Of a stretch of DNA of 64,000 nucleotides, positions 42,478-50,908 are shown in pieces. A program made the position numbers and the translations under genes. The first letter of the stretch is position 1, and each line of letters begins with the position of its first letter. The notes under the pieces were generated by a model. The model was given only the letters and a program-made list of their open reading frames with translations. It was not told the origin of the DNA and did not search any database. The stretch is from DASYGT01 sp035999365 (GTDB lineage: Bacteria > Actinomycetota > Actinomycetes > Mycobacteriales > Jatrophihabitantaceae): contig DASYGT010000032.1 in NCBI GenBank assembly GCA_035999365.1, positions 34,372 to 98,371 on the forward strand, in the 5' to 3' direction.

Positions 42478-42566
42478 GTCGTCTCCTTCCGGTAAGGCTG
42501 TCCTGTTCTCAACAACCCGGTACCCCAGATCATGCCCGACAAGGTCTGCCCAGCAGAATTCCAGGG

Positions 42567-43307
42567 ATGGAGCGCGGAACCGCCCTCGTCACGGGGGCCA
42601 GCAGCGGCATCGGTGCGGCGACGGCCCGGCGGCTCGCCGCCGAGGGGTACACCGTCATCGCCGCCGCCCGACGCACCGACCGGCTCGCCGAGGTGGCGTC
42701 CGCCGATCCCGCGATCCGCGCCGTGCACCTCGACGTCACGTCCGTCGAGTCCATCGCCGCGCTGGCCGCATCGATCGACGACTTGGCCGTGCTGGTCAAC
42801 AACGCCGGCGGGGCCGTCGGTGTCGAACCGATCGAGCATGCTGACCCGGCCGACTGGCAGACGATGTACGACACGAACGTCCTCGGCGTGCTGCGGGTGA
42901 CGCAGGCAATGCTGCCCGCACTCGAAGCCGGCACCGGCGGACATGTCGTCGTCACCGGCTCGATCGCCGGCCACCTCGTCTACGAAGGCGGCGGCGGCTA
43001 CACCGCGGCAAAACACGCTGCAGCTGCTTTCGTCGAGACCCTGCGGCTGGAGCTGAACGGTCGGCCGGTGCGCGTCACCGAAATCGCACCGGGCATGGTG
43101 CACACCGAGGAGTTCTCGCTGGTACGGCTGCGCGGTGATGCCGAGGCGGCCGAGCGTGTCTACGCCGGCGTTGCGCACCCGCTCACCGCCGATGACATCG
43201 CCGACTGCATCGCCTTCGCCGTCACGCGCCCCGCTCACGTGAACGTGGATCTGCTCGTGGTCAAGCCTCTCGCGCAGGCCGCGCCGCACAAGGTCGCGCG
43301 GTCCTAG
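42567..43307 (+). CDS. SDR-family oxidoreductase, YdfG-like
   Basis: This 246-residue classical SDR has TGASSGIG (9-16), NNAGGAVG near 76, TGSIAGHLVYEGGGGYTAAK with the catalytic Ser, Tyr and Lys, and TEIAPGMVHTE after the active site. It resembles NADP-dependent 3-hydroxy acid/serine dehydrogenases. It is divergent from mshA and matches the SDR gene near mshA in mycobacteria. Substrate unknown. Confidence 0.9.
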   Translation: MERGTALVTGASSGIGAATARRLAAEGYTVIAAARRTDRLAEVASADPAIRAVHLDVTSVESIAALAASIDDLAVLVNNAGGAVGVEPIEHADPADWQTMYDTNVLGVLRVTQAMLPALEAGTGGHVVVTGSIAGHLVYEGGGGYTAAKHAAAAFVETLRLELNGRPVRVTEIAPGMVHTEEFSLVRLRGDAEAAERVYAGVAHPLTADDIADCIAFAVTRPAHVNVDLLVVKPLAQAAPHKVARS

Positions 43308-43320
43308 CCGGCCGGCAGCG

Positions 43321-43881
43321 TCACCAGGCGCGGCGTCGCAGCGTCGCGAAGGCGGCCACACCGATCCCGAGTACCCCACCGATCAGTGTCAGCCAGAGGC
43401 CGGGGCCGACGGTGACCGCGTCCGTGCTGAACGTGTCCGCCGCCTGAGGGACGAAGCGATCGACCGAGCCGATGTCGACGAGCGCTGTCATCGTGACGAG
43501 CCCGGCGCAGGCCATCGCAGTCAGCGGCGCCCAGAGCAGCCCCTGCCCCAGCCCGATGATCAGGCCGACCGCACTGATGATCACGGCACACAACACCGTC
43601 AGCGTTCCGTCGCCGTTCGTCCCGTTGATCGAGACGCCGAAGAACACCGCCCACGGCAGGAGCGAGGCCACCGCGGTCAGTACGCCGACACCGAACAGCA
43701 ACCATCCGTACCCGGGCTCGGTGCGGCGGCCCCGCGGAGCGGCCACGGCCGGGCGGACGGCTGGAACGTAGGGCTGCGCGAGCGGCTGCGGCGGATACGC
43801 CTCGGCCACGTAGATCGGTTCGCCCTCGGGCGGCGGCCATGCGCCGGGGGGAACTGTCATGCCTGCATTCAACGCCGTCAC
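43321..43881 (-). CDS. Membrane protein of unknown function, four helices
   Basis: This 186-residue protein has a Pro-rich cytoplasmic N-terminus (about 1-55) with repeats of Pro, Ala and Tyr, then four TM helices (about 60-82, 93-113, 118-135, 157-177). The loop SINGTNGDGT lies between helices 1 and 2. It ends in Arg residues. GTG 43881 has GGAAG 5 bp upstream, though ATG 43860 is also possible. It is 9 bp downstream of murB. No family recognised. Confidence 0.7.
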   Translation of the reverse strand: MTALNAGMTVPPGAWPPPEGEPIYVAEAYPPQPLAQPYVPAVRPAVAAPRGRRTEPGYGWLLFGVGVLTAVASLLPWAVFFGVSINGTNGDGTLTVLCAVIISAVGLIIGLGQGLLWAPLTAMACAGLVTMTALVDIGSVDRFVPQAADTFSTDAVTVGPGLWLTLIGGVLGIGVAAFATLRRRAW

Positions 43882-43890
43882 GCGGGCTTC

Positions 43891-44904
43891 CTATAGCTCG
43901 ACTCCGGCGAGGTGGGCCTCGGGCCGCAGCCGTATCCCGAACCGCGCCTCGACGCCGTCGCGGATCTCACGTGCGAGTTCGAGCAGTTCTGCGGTGCTCG
44001 CGCCGCCGCGATTGGTCAGCGCCAGCGTGTGCTTGGTCGATACGCCGACGTGACCGCGCCCGATGCCGTATCCCTTGCCGAAGCCGGCGTTCTCGATCAG
44101 CCACGCGGCCGACAGCTTGATGCGTCCGTCCACACCCCAGTGCGGGCAGCCGTCAGGTACCTGCTCAGGGTCTACGAAGGGGTTCACGAAGAAGGACCCG
44201 ACGCTCCACGTGTCGTGATCGGCAGCCTCGAGCAACATCCCCTTGCTGCGTCGTAGGTCGAGCACGACCTCACGGATGTGCGCCGAGGGGGCGACGCCGC
44301 CGGGCTCGACGCCGAGGCGGCGCGCAAGCTCGGCGTAACGCACGGGCGGACCCTCTGGCGACACCCGCAATGAGAAGGTCACATCGAGCACTACGTAGCG
44401 GTCGGTGTTCTTGAAGGCGCTGGTACGAAATCCGAAACCGCACCTGCTCGGGGACCATTGCTCGACCGAGCCCGATGCCCTGTCCATGACGGTCAGGCCG
44501 GTGATCACTTCGGCCACCTCGCTGCCGTATGCCCCGACGTTCTGCACTGGTGTCGCGCCCGTACTGCCCGGAATGCCGGACATCGAGGCGAGCCCGGACC
44601 AGCCTTCCTGGACGCTCCGCTCAACGACGGCGTCCCACGGGGTGCCTGCCTGAACCGTCACCGACACCGCGCCGTTGCGCTGGTTGACCTCGATCCCCAC
44701 CGTGCGCACCAGCACGACGACGCCCGGCCAACCGGCGTCCGAGACGACCAGGTTGCTGCCACCACCGACGACGAGGACCGGCTCGCCGGCACTGTCGGCG
44801 GCGCGCATCGCGTCGCTGAGCGCTGAGGTCGAGGTGGCCTGGACGAGGCGGCCGATCGGACCGCCGAGACGTAACGTCGTCAGATCGGCAAGCACGTCGG
44901 GCAC
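43891..44904 (-). CDS. murB: UDP-N-acetylenolpyruvoylglucosamine reductase
   Basis: This 337-residue FAD enzyme completes UDP-MurNAc for peptidoglycan. The FAD-binding part has VLVVGGGSNLVVSDAGWPGV near 42-60 and SGIPGSTGATPVQNVGAYG near 110. The catalytic Ser is in WSVGSFFVNP near 230, and the C-terminal EAHLAGVEL keeps the conserved Glu. It is a type I/II enzyme without frameshift. The start GTG is 65 bp from the divergent methyltransferase. Confidence 0.95.
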   Translation of the reverse strand: MPDVLADLTTLRLGGPIGRLVQATSTSALSDAMRAADSAGEPVLVVGGGSNLVVSDAGWPGVVVLVRTVGIEVNQRNGAVSVTVQAGTPWDAVVERSVQEGWSGLASMSGIPGSTGATPVQNVGAYGSEVAEVITGLTVMDRASGSVEQWSPSRCGFGFRTSAFKNTDRYVVLDVTFSLRVSPEGPPVRYAELARRLGVEPGGVAPSAHIREVVLDLRRSKGMLLEAADHDTWSVGSFFVNPFVDPEQVPDGCPHWGVDGRIKLSAAWLIENAGFGKGYGIGRGHVGVSTKHTLALTNRGGASTAELLELAREIRDGVEARFGIRLRPEAHLAGVEL

Positions 44905-44969
44905 GGATCGCGACGCTACTCCCGCAGTCGGTGCCGGGCGTCGCGCAGACCGGACCTACGCTCGGTGCC

Positions 44970-45761
44970 GTGGCGGCGAAACGGCTGGCGGCGGGGCGGG
45001 CGAGGGCCCTCGGCCTGCCGACGCGCGGCACCACCAACGCGAATCGGCTGCGTCGAATGGACAACTGGATCACCGCCACGCAGGCGGATCTGCTGCGCCG
45101 CGCCGACGACCCACTCGTCGTCGATCTCGGCTACGGATCGTCGCCGGTGACTGCGATCGAACTCGCATCGCGGCTGCGGCGGGTTCGTCAGGCTGTGCGG
45201 GTCGTCGGCGTGGAGATCGATCCCGAACGGGTGGAGGCAGCATTGCCCTTCGCCGATCCGCCGCACCTCGCGTTCGTGCGCGGTGGATTCGAGATGGCGG
45301 GCCTGCGCCCGACGGTGGTGCGCGCGGCGAACGTGTTGCGGCAATATGACGAAGACCGCGCACGCGAAGCGTGGGACGTGCTCTGTGCTGCGCTCGGTCC
45401 GGGCGGCGTCCTCGTGGAGGGGACGTGCGATGAGATCGGGCGACGCGCGTGCTGGGTACTACTGGACGAGCACGGACCGCGCAATGTCACCCTTGCCTGC
45501 CGGGTCGACGACATTTCGCGTCCGAGCGACCTCGCCGAGCGACTGCCGAAGGCGCTCATCCATCGCAATGTTCCGGGGGAACCGATTCACCGGTTCCTCG
45601 CCGCGCTCGACAATGCGTGGGACGCATCCGCCCCACATTCGGTGTTCGGCGCACGGCAGCGATGGGTCGCGATGACGCGTGCCATCAGAGGGGACTGGCC
45701 TGTCGATGTCGCCCGGGCGCGCCACGGCGAGATCACGGTCGCGTGGTCGGCGGTGAACTAG
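44970..45761 (+). CDS. Class I SAM-dependent methyltransferase-like protein
   Basis: This 263-residue protein has GRARALGLPTRGTTNANRL at the N-terminus, then a SAM-binding motif I, LVVDLGYGSSPVTAIELA (near 47), and motif II RVVGVEIDPERVEAA (near 80). The block ALGPGGVLVEGTCDEIGRRACW follows. It is a conserved actinobacterial methyltransferase, usually near murB. GTG 44970 is preferred; an in-frame GTG at 44931 would add 13 residues. Target unknown. Confidence 0.8.
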   Translation: MAAKRLAAGRARALGLPTRGTTNANRLRRMDNWITATQADLLRRADDPLVVDLGYGSSPVTAIELASRLRRVRQAVRVVGVEIDPERVEAALPFADPPHLAFVRGGFEMAGLRPTVVRAANVLRQYDEDRAREAWDVLCAALGPGGVLVEGTCDEIGRRACWVLLDEHGPRNVTLACRVDDISRPSDLAERLPKALIHRNVPGEPIHRFLAALDNAWDASAPHSVFGARQRWVAMTRAIRGDWPVDVARARHGEITVAWSAVN

Positions 45762-45844
45762 TTCGTCCTGCGACGGCAGCGGATTCGCGGGGATCCAGCG
45801 CGACCTCCCGGGCGAGGCGTGGTGAGATTGCGCAGGACATCGGG

Positions 45845-46609
45845 GTGCCCGCACGGGGGTGCGGAGCGCAGCTGGACCGGGGGGCGAGCGTGTCGGTCTT
45901 GGGCGACGACTGCTTTCGCATCGTCGTTCGGACCGCCGGACAAATGCCGCGCGCCGTCGCACTCGACAGGGGGGTGCCGGTTTCGGTCGGACGCGGCGGC
46001 GACCTGATCGTCGGCGTTGATCCACACGACCCGGGCGTCTCGCGCATGGCGTTGCAGGTCACCGCAACTGCGGAAGGGTGGAACGTCGCATTCACCAATC
46101 GGAACGGTGCGGAACTGCACGAATGGGCGCAGGCACCGGAGTGGATCACGTACGAGGAGCAGCGGTTCATCCGGTGGCCGCGCGTCGGCATCCGCATCGT
46201 CGGTGATGTCCGCGACCTCGAGCACTGGGTGCTGCTCGAGACCGACGCGCTGCGACTACCCGGCGAGGCGGCACACACGGACGAGGTGTTCGAGACACAG
46301 GTGTCCGCCCGCCCACGTGAGCTGACTCCGAGCCAGTTGCTGGCGGTCTATGCGATTTTCGCCGAGCACTTGGCCTGGCCGCCCCGGATCAGCCCGGTGT
46401 CGCGGTCGCTCGAGGCGGCCGCGCATCGCATCGGTGTCACCCCCAGCGCCATCCGCGAGCGGTTGCTTCCGCTGCAGGAACGCGCGCGCGAGCTGGGCTT
46501 TCCGCAGACCGTGGGCGTCACCGAACCGGACTACGTCTATCACCTCGCCGCGCACGGCTACCTCACCGAAGTGCCACCGCCGGTGACGATCGAGGCTGCA
46601 CGGACGTGA
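45845..46609 (+). CDS. FHA-like domain protein, probable partner of the downstream Ser/Thr kinase
   Basis: In this protein of about 254 residues the first 100 residues resemble a forkhead-associated domain: VPVSVGRGGDLIVG (Gly-Arg), DPGVSRMALQV (Ser-Arg), then WNVAFTNRNGAELHEW (Asn-Gly), the phosphothreonine-contact positions. A C-terminal helical part (about 165-240) contains LTPSQLLAVYAIFAEHL and an HTH-like IGVTPSAIRERLLPLQERA. GTG 45845 has AGGA 8 bp upstream; GTG 45890 is possible. Its stop overlaps the kinase GTG (GTGA), so the two are coupled, as phospho-reader and kinase often are. Confidence 0.65.
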   Translation: MPARGCGAQLDRGASVSVLGDDCFRIVVRTAGQMPRAVALDRGVPVSVGRGGDLIVGVDPHDPGVSRMALQVTATAEGWNVAFTNRNGAELHEWAQAPEWITYEEQRFIRWPRVGIRIVGDVRDLEHWVLLETDALRLPGEAAHTDEVFETQVSARPRELTPSQLLAVYAIFAEHLAWPPRISPVSRSLEAAAHRIGVTPSAIRERLLPLQERARELGFPQTVGVTEPDYVYHLAAHGYLTEVPPPVTIEAART

Positions 46610-48786
46610 GCGAAACTCTCGTCGCCGATCGCTACCGCCTTGTGCGTGCGCTCGGCCGTGGCGCCGTTGGCGAGGTGTGGCTCGCGGACGATCTCGTACT
46701 GAACCGGCAAGTCGCGCTCAAGCGGCTGAGCCTGAGCCCGGCAACGGGATTCGACTCCGACGCGATCGAGCGGATCGTGCGTGAGGCACGGGTCGCCGCG
46801 CGGCTGCACCACCCCAACGTGGTGTCGGTGTTCGACCTCGTCACAGACGGCGGAGCTCCGTACGTCGTCATGGAGTACGTCGACGGCGAGTCGCTGGAAG
46901 CGCGGATGGGGCGCAGGGGGCCCCTGCCGGCGGACGAGGCGCGCCGTGTGATCGGTCAGATCGCCGAGGCGCTGGCAGCCGCCCATGCGCGGGGAATCGT
47001 GCATCGCGACATCAAGCCGGCGAACATCATGATCGACGCGACCGGCACGGCGAAGCTCGCCGACTTCGGCATTGCTCGCGGCGAGAGCGACTCGGTACTG
47101 ACTATGACCGGGCAGACGGTCGGCACGATCGCCTACATGGCGCCCGAGGTGGCGCGGGGCGAGCCTGCCACGGCCGCAAGCGACATCTGGTCGCTGGGCG
47201 TCACCCTGTTTGCCATCACGCAGGGACACTCCCCGTACGACGACGGCCGGTCACAGAGCGCGATAGGCATGCTCATGCGCATCGCGAGCGAACGGTTGCC
47301 CCCGGTGCCGGATGGCCCCCTCCGTTCGACGATCCTCGGCATGCTCGCGTCGGAACCGGACGAACGGCCGACAGCGCGTGCCCTCGGCCGGGAACTCGCC
47401 GCTACGGCAGCCCCGGGGCGATCAGCGTCGGCGGCGATGTCGGACGCCACCGTCACGCGAGGACCCGACGCACGCAGTGTCGAAGCGACGCTCGACCGTC
47501 CTCAACCGCTGCCGCGTTCGCACCGGCGGACGGCGCGCCGGGCGAGGCCGCGCAAGTGGCTGCTGGCCGCCGTCGGTGTGGTCGTGGTGGGTGCGGCATC
47601 GGTTGCTGCCGTGATCGGTCTGAGCGGACATCATTCGGCGGCGGGTCACGCGCTGACCTACTCGCCCGCGGCACTGGAATTGACGGGCGACGGCGCTTCC
47701 GGCGCGTATGCCACGGGACGTCAGGACGAGGTTCTCGGCGCCAGCGGTGGACTGGCCGTGCTGGACTCGTCGACCGGTCGGTTCATCCGCTCCATCCCCC
47801 TTGAGAGCGGTATGACCGCGGCCCAGGTCGTGCTCACCGCAGGCGGCGACGTCGCGTATGTGACAGAGCTTCCGGCTGCCGTCGATCCGTTCCATGAGCC
47901 CGGATCCGGCGCGGGCAGGTTGCTCGAGGTACGGCTGGCGACGAAGCAGATCATGCAGAGCCTGGCCCTCTGCGGTAATCCAGTGCCACGCGGCATGGTG
48001 ATCTCACCGAACGGTCGGCGACTGCTTATTGCCATGGACTCGTGCAATGAGGTCGTCGACACCGGCACGCTGAAGGAGCTCGATTCGCGCAGCAGTCCGG
48101 GCGTCGGCTCGGCCCCGCCGCCGACGCTGATGCCCGATGGCGGGACGGGCTATGTCGCCGAAGCGAGCGGGCTGATCGTCCGCGTGAACATGACGAACGG
48201 CAGCTTCACGGGCATCCTCGACGCAATCAGAGGCGCGCGCGGACTGCTCGCCTCGCCCGATGGGCGTTACCTTTACGTCTACAGCCCGTACGGACTCTTC
48301 GGCACCGACTCCGTGCGCGGTCAGCTCGCGCCCATCGACATGTCGGTGCCAAAACCCAGCCTGAGTCATGGTGCCCTCACGCTCGGGTTCGGAACCTATG
48401 CGGCTGCAGTCTCGCCGGATGGCCGCTACGTCGTCACGGCCAGCTCCGGCCTCGACCGGTCGGGTCGCCCGTTACAGGACGGCGCGGTCACGGTTATCGA
48501 TACCACGTCCGGTTTCGCCTACTACCCCGTCACCGTGGCCGGTGGTCGCGGCACGATCGCGTTCTCGGCCGACGGCAAGTCGGTGTTCGTCGCCAATACG
48601 GACGGCACCGTGTCGAAGATCGACCTCGCGACACACAGCGTCGTCAACACCGTGCACGGTGGCGGACCGTGGTTGTTCCGATCCGCTGATCCGGACGTCA
48701 TATACGCCAGCGACGGGCGCGCCTCCGGCGTCGCGATCGACGTGAGCACCGGCTCGTTGCTGCGGCCGGTGTCCTTGGCGGGCTAA
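46606..48786 (+). CDS. Membrane Ser/Thr protein kinase with extracytoplasmic beta-propeller-like sensor
   Basis: In this 726-residue protein the Hanks-type kinase domain (about 8-265) has GRGAVGEVW, the ATP-Lys in VALKRL, HRDIKPANIM, DFGIAR, GTIAYMAPEV and DIWSLGV. All catalytic residues are present, so it should be active. A linker rich in Ser/Pro/Arg leads to one TM helix (about 322-345). The external part (about 355-726) has repeated beta units such as AVSPDGRYVVTASSG, IAFSADGKSVFVAN and VVISPNGRRLL-like sequence, indicating a YVTN/PQQ-type beta-propeller of about six blades. The layout is that of M. tuberculosis PknD. Confidence 0.93.
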   Translation: MSETLVADRYRLVRALGRGAVGEVWLADDLVLNRQVALKRLSLSPATGFDSDAIERIVREARVAARLHHPNVVSVFDLVTDGGAPYVVMEYVDGESLEARMGRRGPLPADEARRVIGQIAEALAAAHARGIVHRDIKPANIMIDATGTAKLADFGIARGESDSVLTMTGQTVGTIAYMAPEVARGEPATAASDIWSLGVTLFAITQGHSPYDDGRSQSAIGMLMRIASERLPPVPDGPLRSTILGMLASEPDERPTARALGRELAATAAPGRSASAAMSDATVTRGPDARSVEATLDRPQPLPRSHRRTARRARPRKWLLAAVGVVVVGAASVAAVIGLSGHHSAAGHALTYSPAALELTGDGASGAYATGRQDEVLGASGGLAVLDSSTGRFIRSIPLESGMTAAQVVLTAGGDVAYVTELPAAVDPFHEPGSGAGRLLEVRLATKQIMQSLALCGNPVPRGMVISPNGRRLLIAMDSCNEVVDTGTLKELDSRSSPGVGSAPPPTLMPDGGTGYVAEASGLIVRVNMTNGSFTGILDAIRGARGLLASPDGRYLYVYSPYGLFGTDSVRGQLAPIDMSVPKPSLSHGALTLGFGTYAAAVSPDGRYVVTASSGLDRSGRPLQDGAVTVIDTTSGFAYYPVTVAGGRGTIAFSADGKSVFVANTDGTVSKIDLATHSVVNTVHGGGPWLFRSADPDVIYASDGRASGVAIDVSTGSLLRPVSLAG

Positions 48787-48794
48787 GGTCACGC

Positions 48795-49175
48795 GTGGCC
48801 GACGTCATCTGGAAGGACGAGCCGGACGAGCACGACTACCCGGCTGCCTCCGACTATCTCTCCCTGATCGCGGGGCCGGATCAGGTCGCCGCCGTCGTCG
48901 AAGCGCTGCGCAACGCTCCCATCGTGCACCGCAAGGCGAAGGACATCCTCCGCTCGTCCGGGCTGCCGCTGCTCGACCGTGACAACCCGCATGTCGCGGC
49001 CGATCTCGACAAGGTGCACAAGAACAAAGCACTGTCGCCGGTCCTGTTGGTGCGCGGCGACCTGTCCTCGAACCGTCCGGCGCAGATCGCCGACGGCTAC
49101 CACCGCGTCTGCGCGAGCTACCACGTGGACGAGAACACCGACATTCCCTGTCGGATGGCCGATGCACGGCCATGA
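48795..49175 (+). CDS. ParB/sulfiredoxin-fold-like conserved small protein
   Basis: This 126-residue protein starts at GTG 48795, 8 bp after the kinase stop. It contains KAKDILRSSGLPLLDRDNPHVAADL, split by a turn, then SPVLLVRGDLSSNRPAQIADGYHRVCASYHV, where IADGYHRV is the signature helix of the ParB/Srx fold (GxHR). No DNA-binding domain is attached. Such lone ParB-like proteins are common in actinobacteria and of unknown role. It overlaps the antiporter ATG (ATGA). Confidence 0.7.
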   Translation: MADVIWKDEPDEHDYPAASDYLSLIAGPDQVAAVVEALRNAPIVHRKAKDILRSSGLPLLDRDNPHVAADLDKVHKNKALSPVLLVRGDLSSNRPAQIADGYHRVCASYHVDENTDIPCRMADARP

Positions 49176-50365
49176 CGTTCCAGACGCTTGCGCTGATCCT
49201 GCTCGTCGGGCTGCTCGGCCCGCTTCTCTCGTTGCCGCGTGGGTGGCACGTGCCCGTCGTTGTCGGAGAGATCGCCGTTGGTGTTGCCCTCGGCACGACC
49301 GGGACGCGCACCCTGCATCCGAGTGACAAGACGTTCACGTTCATTGCTGATCTCGGCTTCGCGCTCGTGATGTTCGTGGCGGGCTCGCACGTCCCGGTGA
49401 GCGACCCGCGGCTCAAGACGGCGCTGCGACCAGGGGTGATGCGAGCCGTTGCCGTTGCGCTGCTCGCGATCATCGTCGCCGTGCTGCTCGCCCGCGGCTT
49501 CGGAACCGGCCACGCAGTTCTGTACGCCGTGCTGATGGCGTCGTCCTCGGCCGCTGTGGTGTTGCCGATCGTCGACGCTTCGAAACTGTCCGGACCTGCG
49601 GTGCTGCAGTTGTTGCCGCAGGTGGCGCTCGCTGATGCCGCGTGCATCGTCGCGTTGCCCCTCGCGATCGATCCGCACCACGCGGCGCGCGCGGCGGCAG
49701 GCGCGGCGTCAGTGGTGGCGAGTGGCGTCGTCGTGTTCTTCCTTCTGCGCTATCTCGAACGAAGCGGTGTCCGGCAGCGCGTGCATCGGGTGTCTGAGGA
49801 GCACAAGCTGGCGATCGAGCTGCGGATTAGCCTGATGATCCTGTGTGCGTTGGCAGCCCTGGCCACGCGCACGCACGTTTCGATCATGTTGGCCGGTTTC
49901 TCGTTCGGTGTCGCGTTGGCAGCGATCGGGACGCCCCGCCGCTTGGCGCGGCAACTGTTCGCGCTGACCGAAGGCTTCCTCGGGCCGCTGTTCTTCGTGT
50001 GGCTCGGGGCCTCGCTCGATCTGCGCGCGCTCGCCCATCACCGGTCCTACATCCTGCTCGGTGTCGGTCTCGGCGCCGGAGCCGTCATCTGTCACGGCGC
50101 GATGCGGGCGACCGGTCAGCCGCTGCGGTTCGGTGCGCTGGCTGCCGCACAGCTCGGCGTCCCTGTAGCCGCCGTCACGGTCGGTGGTCAGTTGCACGTG
50201 CTCAAACCGGGCGAGCCAGCGGGGATCATTCTCGGCGCTCTCCTGACCGTGGCGATTGCGTCGGCCGGCGCCGGATTCGCCGCTCGTGCGGAGGACTCGG
50301 TGGCTGTGGCAACTCCACCGGCTTCGGCTCCAGGAACTGCGGCCGGTCCGCCGGCACCGGCTTAG
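49172..50365 (+). CDS. Cation:proton antiporter, CPA2/KefB-type
   Basis: This 397-residue membrane protein has about 11 to 12 helices, with VVVGEIAVGVALGTTG (conserved TM2), FIADLGFALVMFVAGSHV, and the ion-binding helix ASSSAAVVLPIVDA and VALADAACIVALPL (Ala-Asp pair). It lacks the C-terminal RCK/TrkA domain; a short Ala/Pro tail replaces it. ATGA overlap with the ParB-like gene, which itself is 8 bp after the kinase, suggests one operon and a possible phosphorylation-controlled ion transport role. Confidence 0.88.
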   Translation: MTFQTLALILLVGLLGPLLSLPRGWHVPVVVGEIAVGVALGTTGTRTLHPSDKTFTFIADLGFALVMFVAGSHVPVSDPRLKTALRPGVMRAVAVALLAIIVAVLLARGFGTGHAVLYAVLMASSSAAVVLPIVDASKLSGPAVLQLLPQVALADAACIVALPLAIDPHHAARAAAGAASVVASGVVVFFLLRYLERSGVRQRVHRVSEEHKLAIELRISLMILCALAALATRTHVSIMLAGFSFGVALAAIGTPRRLARQLFALTEGFLGPLFFVWLGASLDLRALAHHRSYILLGVGLGAGAVICHGAMRATGQPLRFGALAAAQLGVPVAAVTVGGQLHVLKPGEPAGIILGALLTVAIASAGAGFAARAEDSVAVATPPASAPGTAAGPPAPA

Positions 50366-50409
50366 CGTCCGGCACGCGCCCGAGGCCTCGCTACGCTGCT
50401 CAGGTACCA

Positions 50410-50482
50410 GGGCCTCTAGCTCAATTGGCAGAGCTGCGGACTTTTAATCCGTAGGTTGCGGGTTCGAGCCCCGCGGGGCCCA
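50410..50482 (+). tRNA. tRNA-Lys (anticodon TTT)
   Basis: A 73-nt cloverleaf: acceptor GGGCCTC pairs with GGGGCCC, D loop AGCTCAATTGGCAGAGCT, anticodon loop CTTTTAA giving anticodon TTT, T arm GCGGG-TTCGAGC-CCCGC, discriminator A. The CCA end is not encoded. Its 3' half is duplicated at 51867-51931, marking it as an integration target. Confidence 0.97.
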
Positions 50483-50507
50483 CTTCCGCGCTGTATTACT
50501 TCGGTAG
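50443..50507. repeat. attL-like half of a 65-bp direct repeat at tRNA-Lys
   Basis: From the anticodon loop of tRNA-Lys to 25 bp past its 3' end, 65 bp recur at 51867-51931 with 62 identical positions (differences at 50463, 50498 and 50505). Identity starting inside the anticodon loop and running past the gene end is the usual footprint of a tyrosine-recombinase element integrated in a tRNA gene. The intact tRNA is on this side. Confidence 0.75.
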
Positions 50508-50588
50508 CTGCTTGACGGATCGTCTTCGGCTGATGCTTGACAGTGTTTCGGCTGATGCTTGACAGCTACTTCGGCTGATCCTTGACAC
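50499..50588. repeat. Tandem 22-23 bp repeats cttcggctgatgcttgacag (transposon-end-like)
   Basis: Three good copies start at 50524, 50546 and 50569, and a degenerate one at 50499. Read on the minus strand each is TGTCAAGCATCAGCCGAA. TGTCA ends with such sequence are, from memory, typical of IS481-family inverted repeats in actinobacteria, so this may be a remnant end carrying several transposase binding sites. No transposase is present. A 7-bp perfect hairpin, CTCCCTC-gat-GAGGGAG, follows at 50588-50604. Confidence 0.55.
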
Positions 50589-50629
50589 TCCCTCGATGAG
50601 GGAGCTTTCTGTGGCAGAGCAGCGGTATG

Positions 50630-50777
50630 AGGCCGATCGCGGTGTCGACGGCCTGTTGCGAACCACTGCCCGCTTGGCCCGCATCGAGTCCAGCTTCGTC
50701 TGGCCCTGGGCCAGCCCCTGCTGGGCCTTGGCCACTGCTACGTCCGCCTGCGCCTTGACGCGGTCCATTAATCCCAT
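50630..50777 (-). pseudogene. Deletion-damaged copy of the small MGLMDRVKAQA protein gene
   Basis: From ATG 50777, with AGGAG 8 bp upstream, the start MGLMDRVKAQADVAVAKAQQ matches the intact gene at 58244-58504 through AKRA. The intact gene's next segment (about GDALLRELGAAVHALHR) is absent, and the following SQQAVD block continues in a different frame. A deletion between the two similar cgggccggc-type sequences of the intact gene would explain this. The frame from the ATG runs on to 50496 as an unrelated 94-residue product. Confidence 0.8.
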
Positions 50778-50908
50778 GGGGACTCCTTTTGCCCGGATGT
50801 GCCAATTCCAGTGCGCTCCGGTTCGCCATGATTGGCGCTCCCGCTTACCGACAGGGCGGATTCGCGCTAACTTCTGCATATTCGGACATACGGCGGAGGG
50901 ATTCTGCA

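Noticed and set aside
50499..50588. CRISPR array
   Set aside because: Spacers between the units are only 2-4 bp and no cas gene is near.
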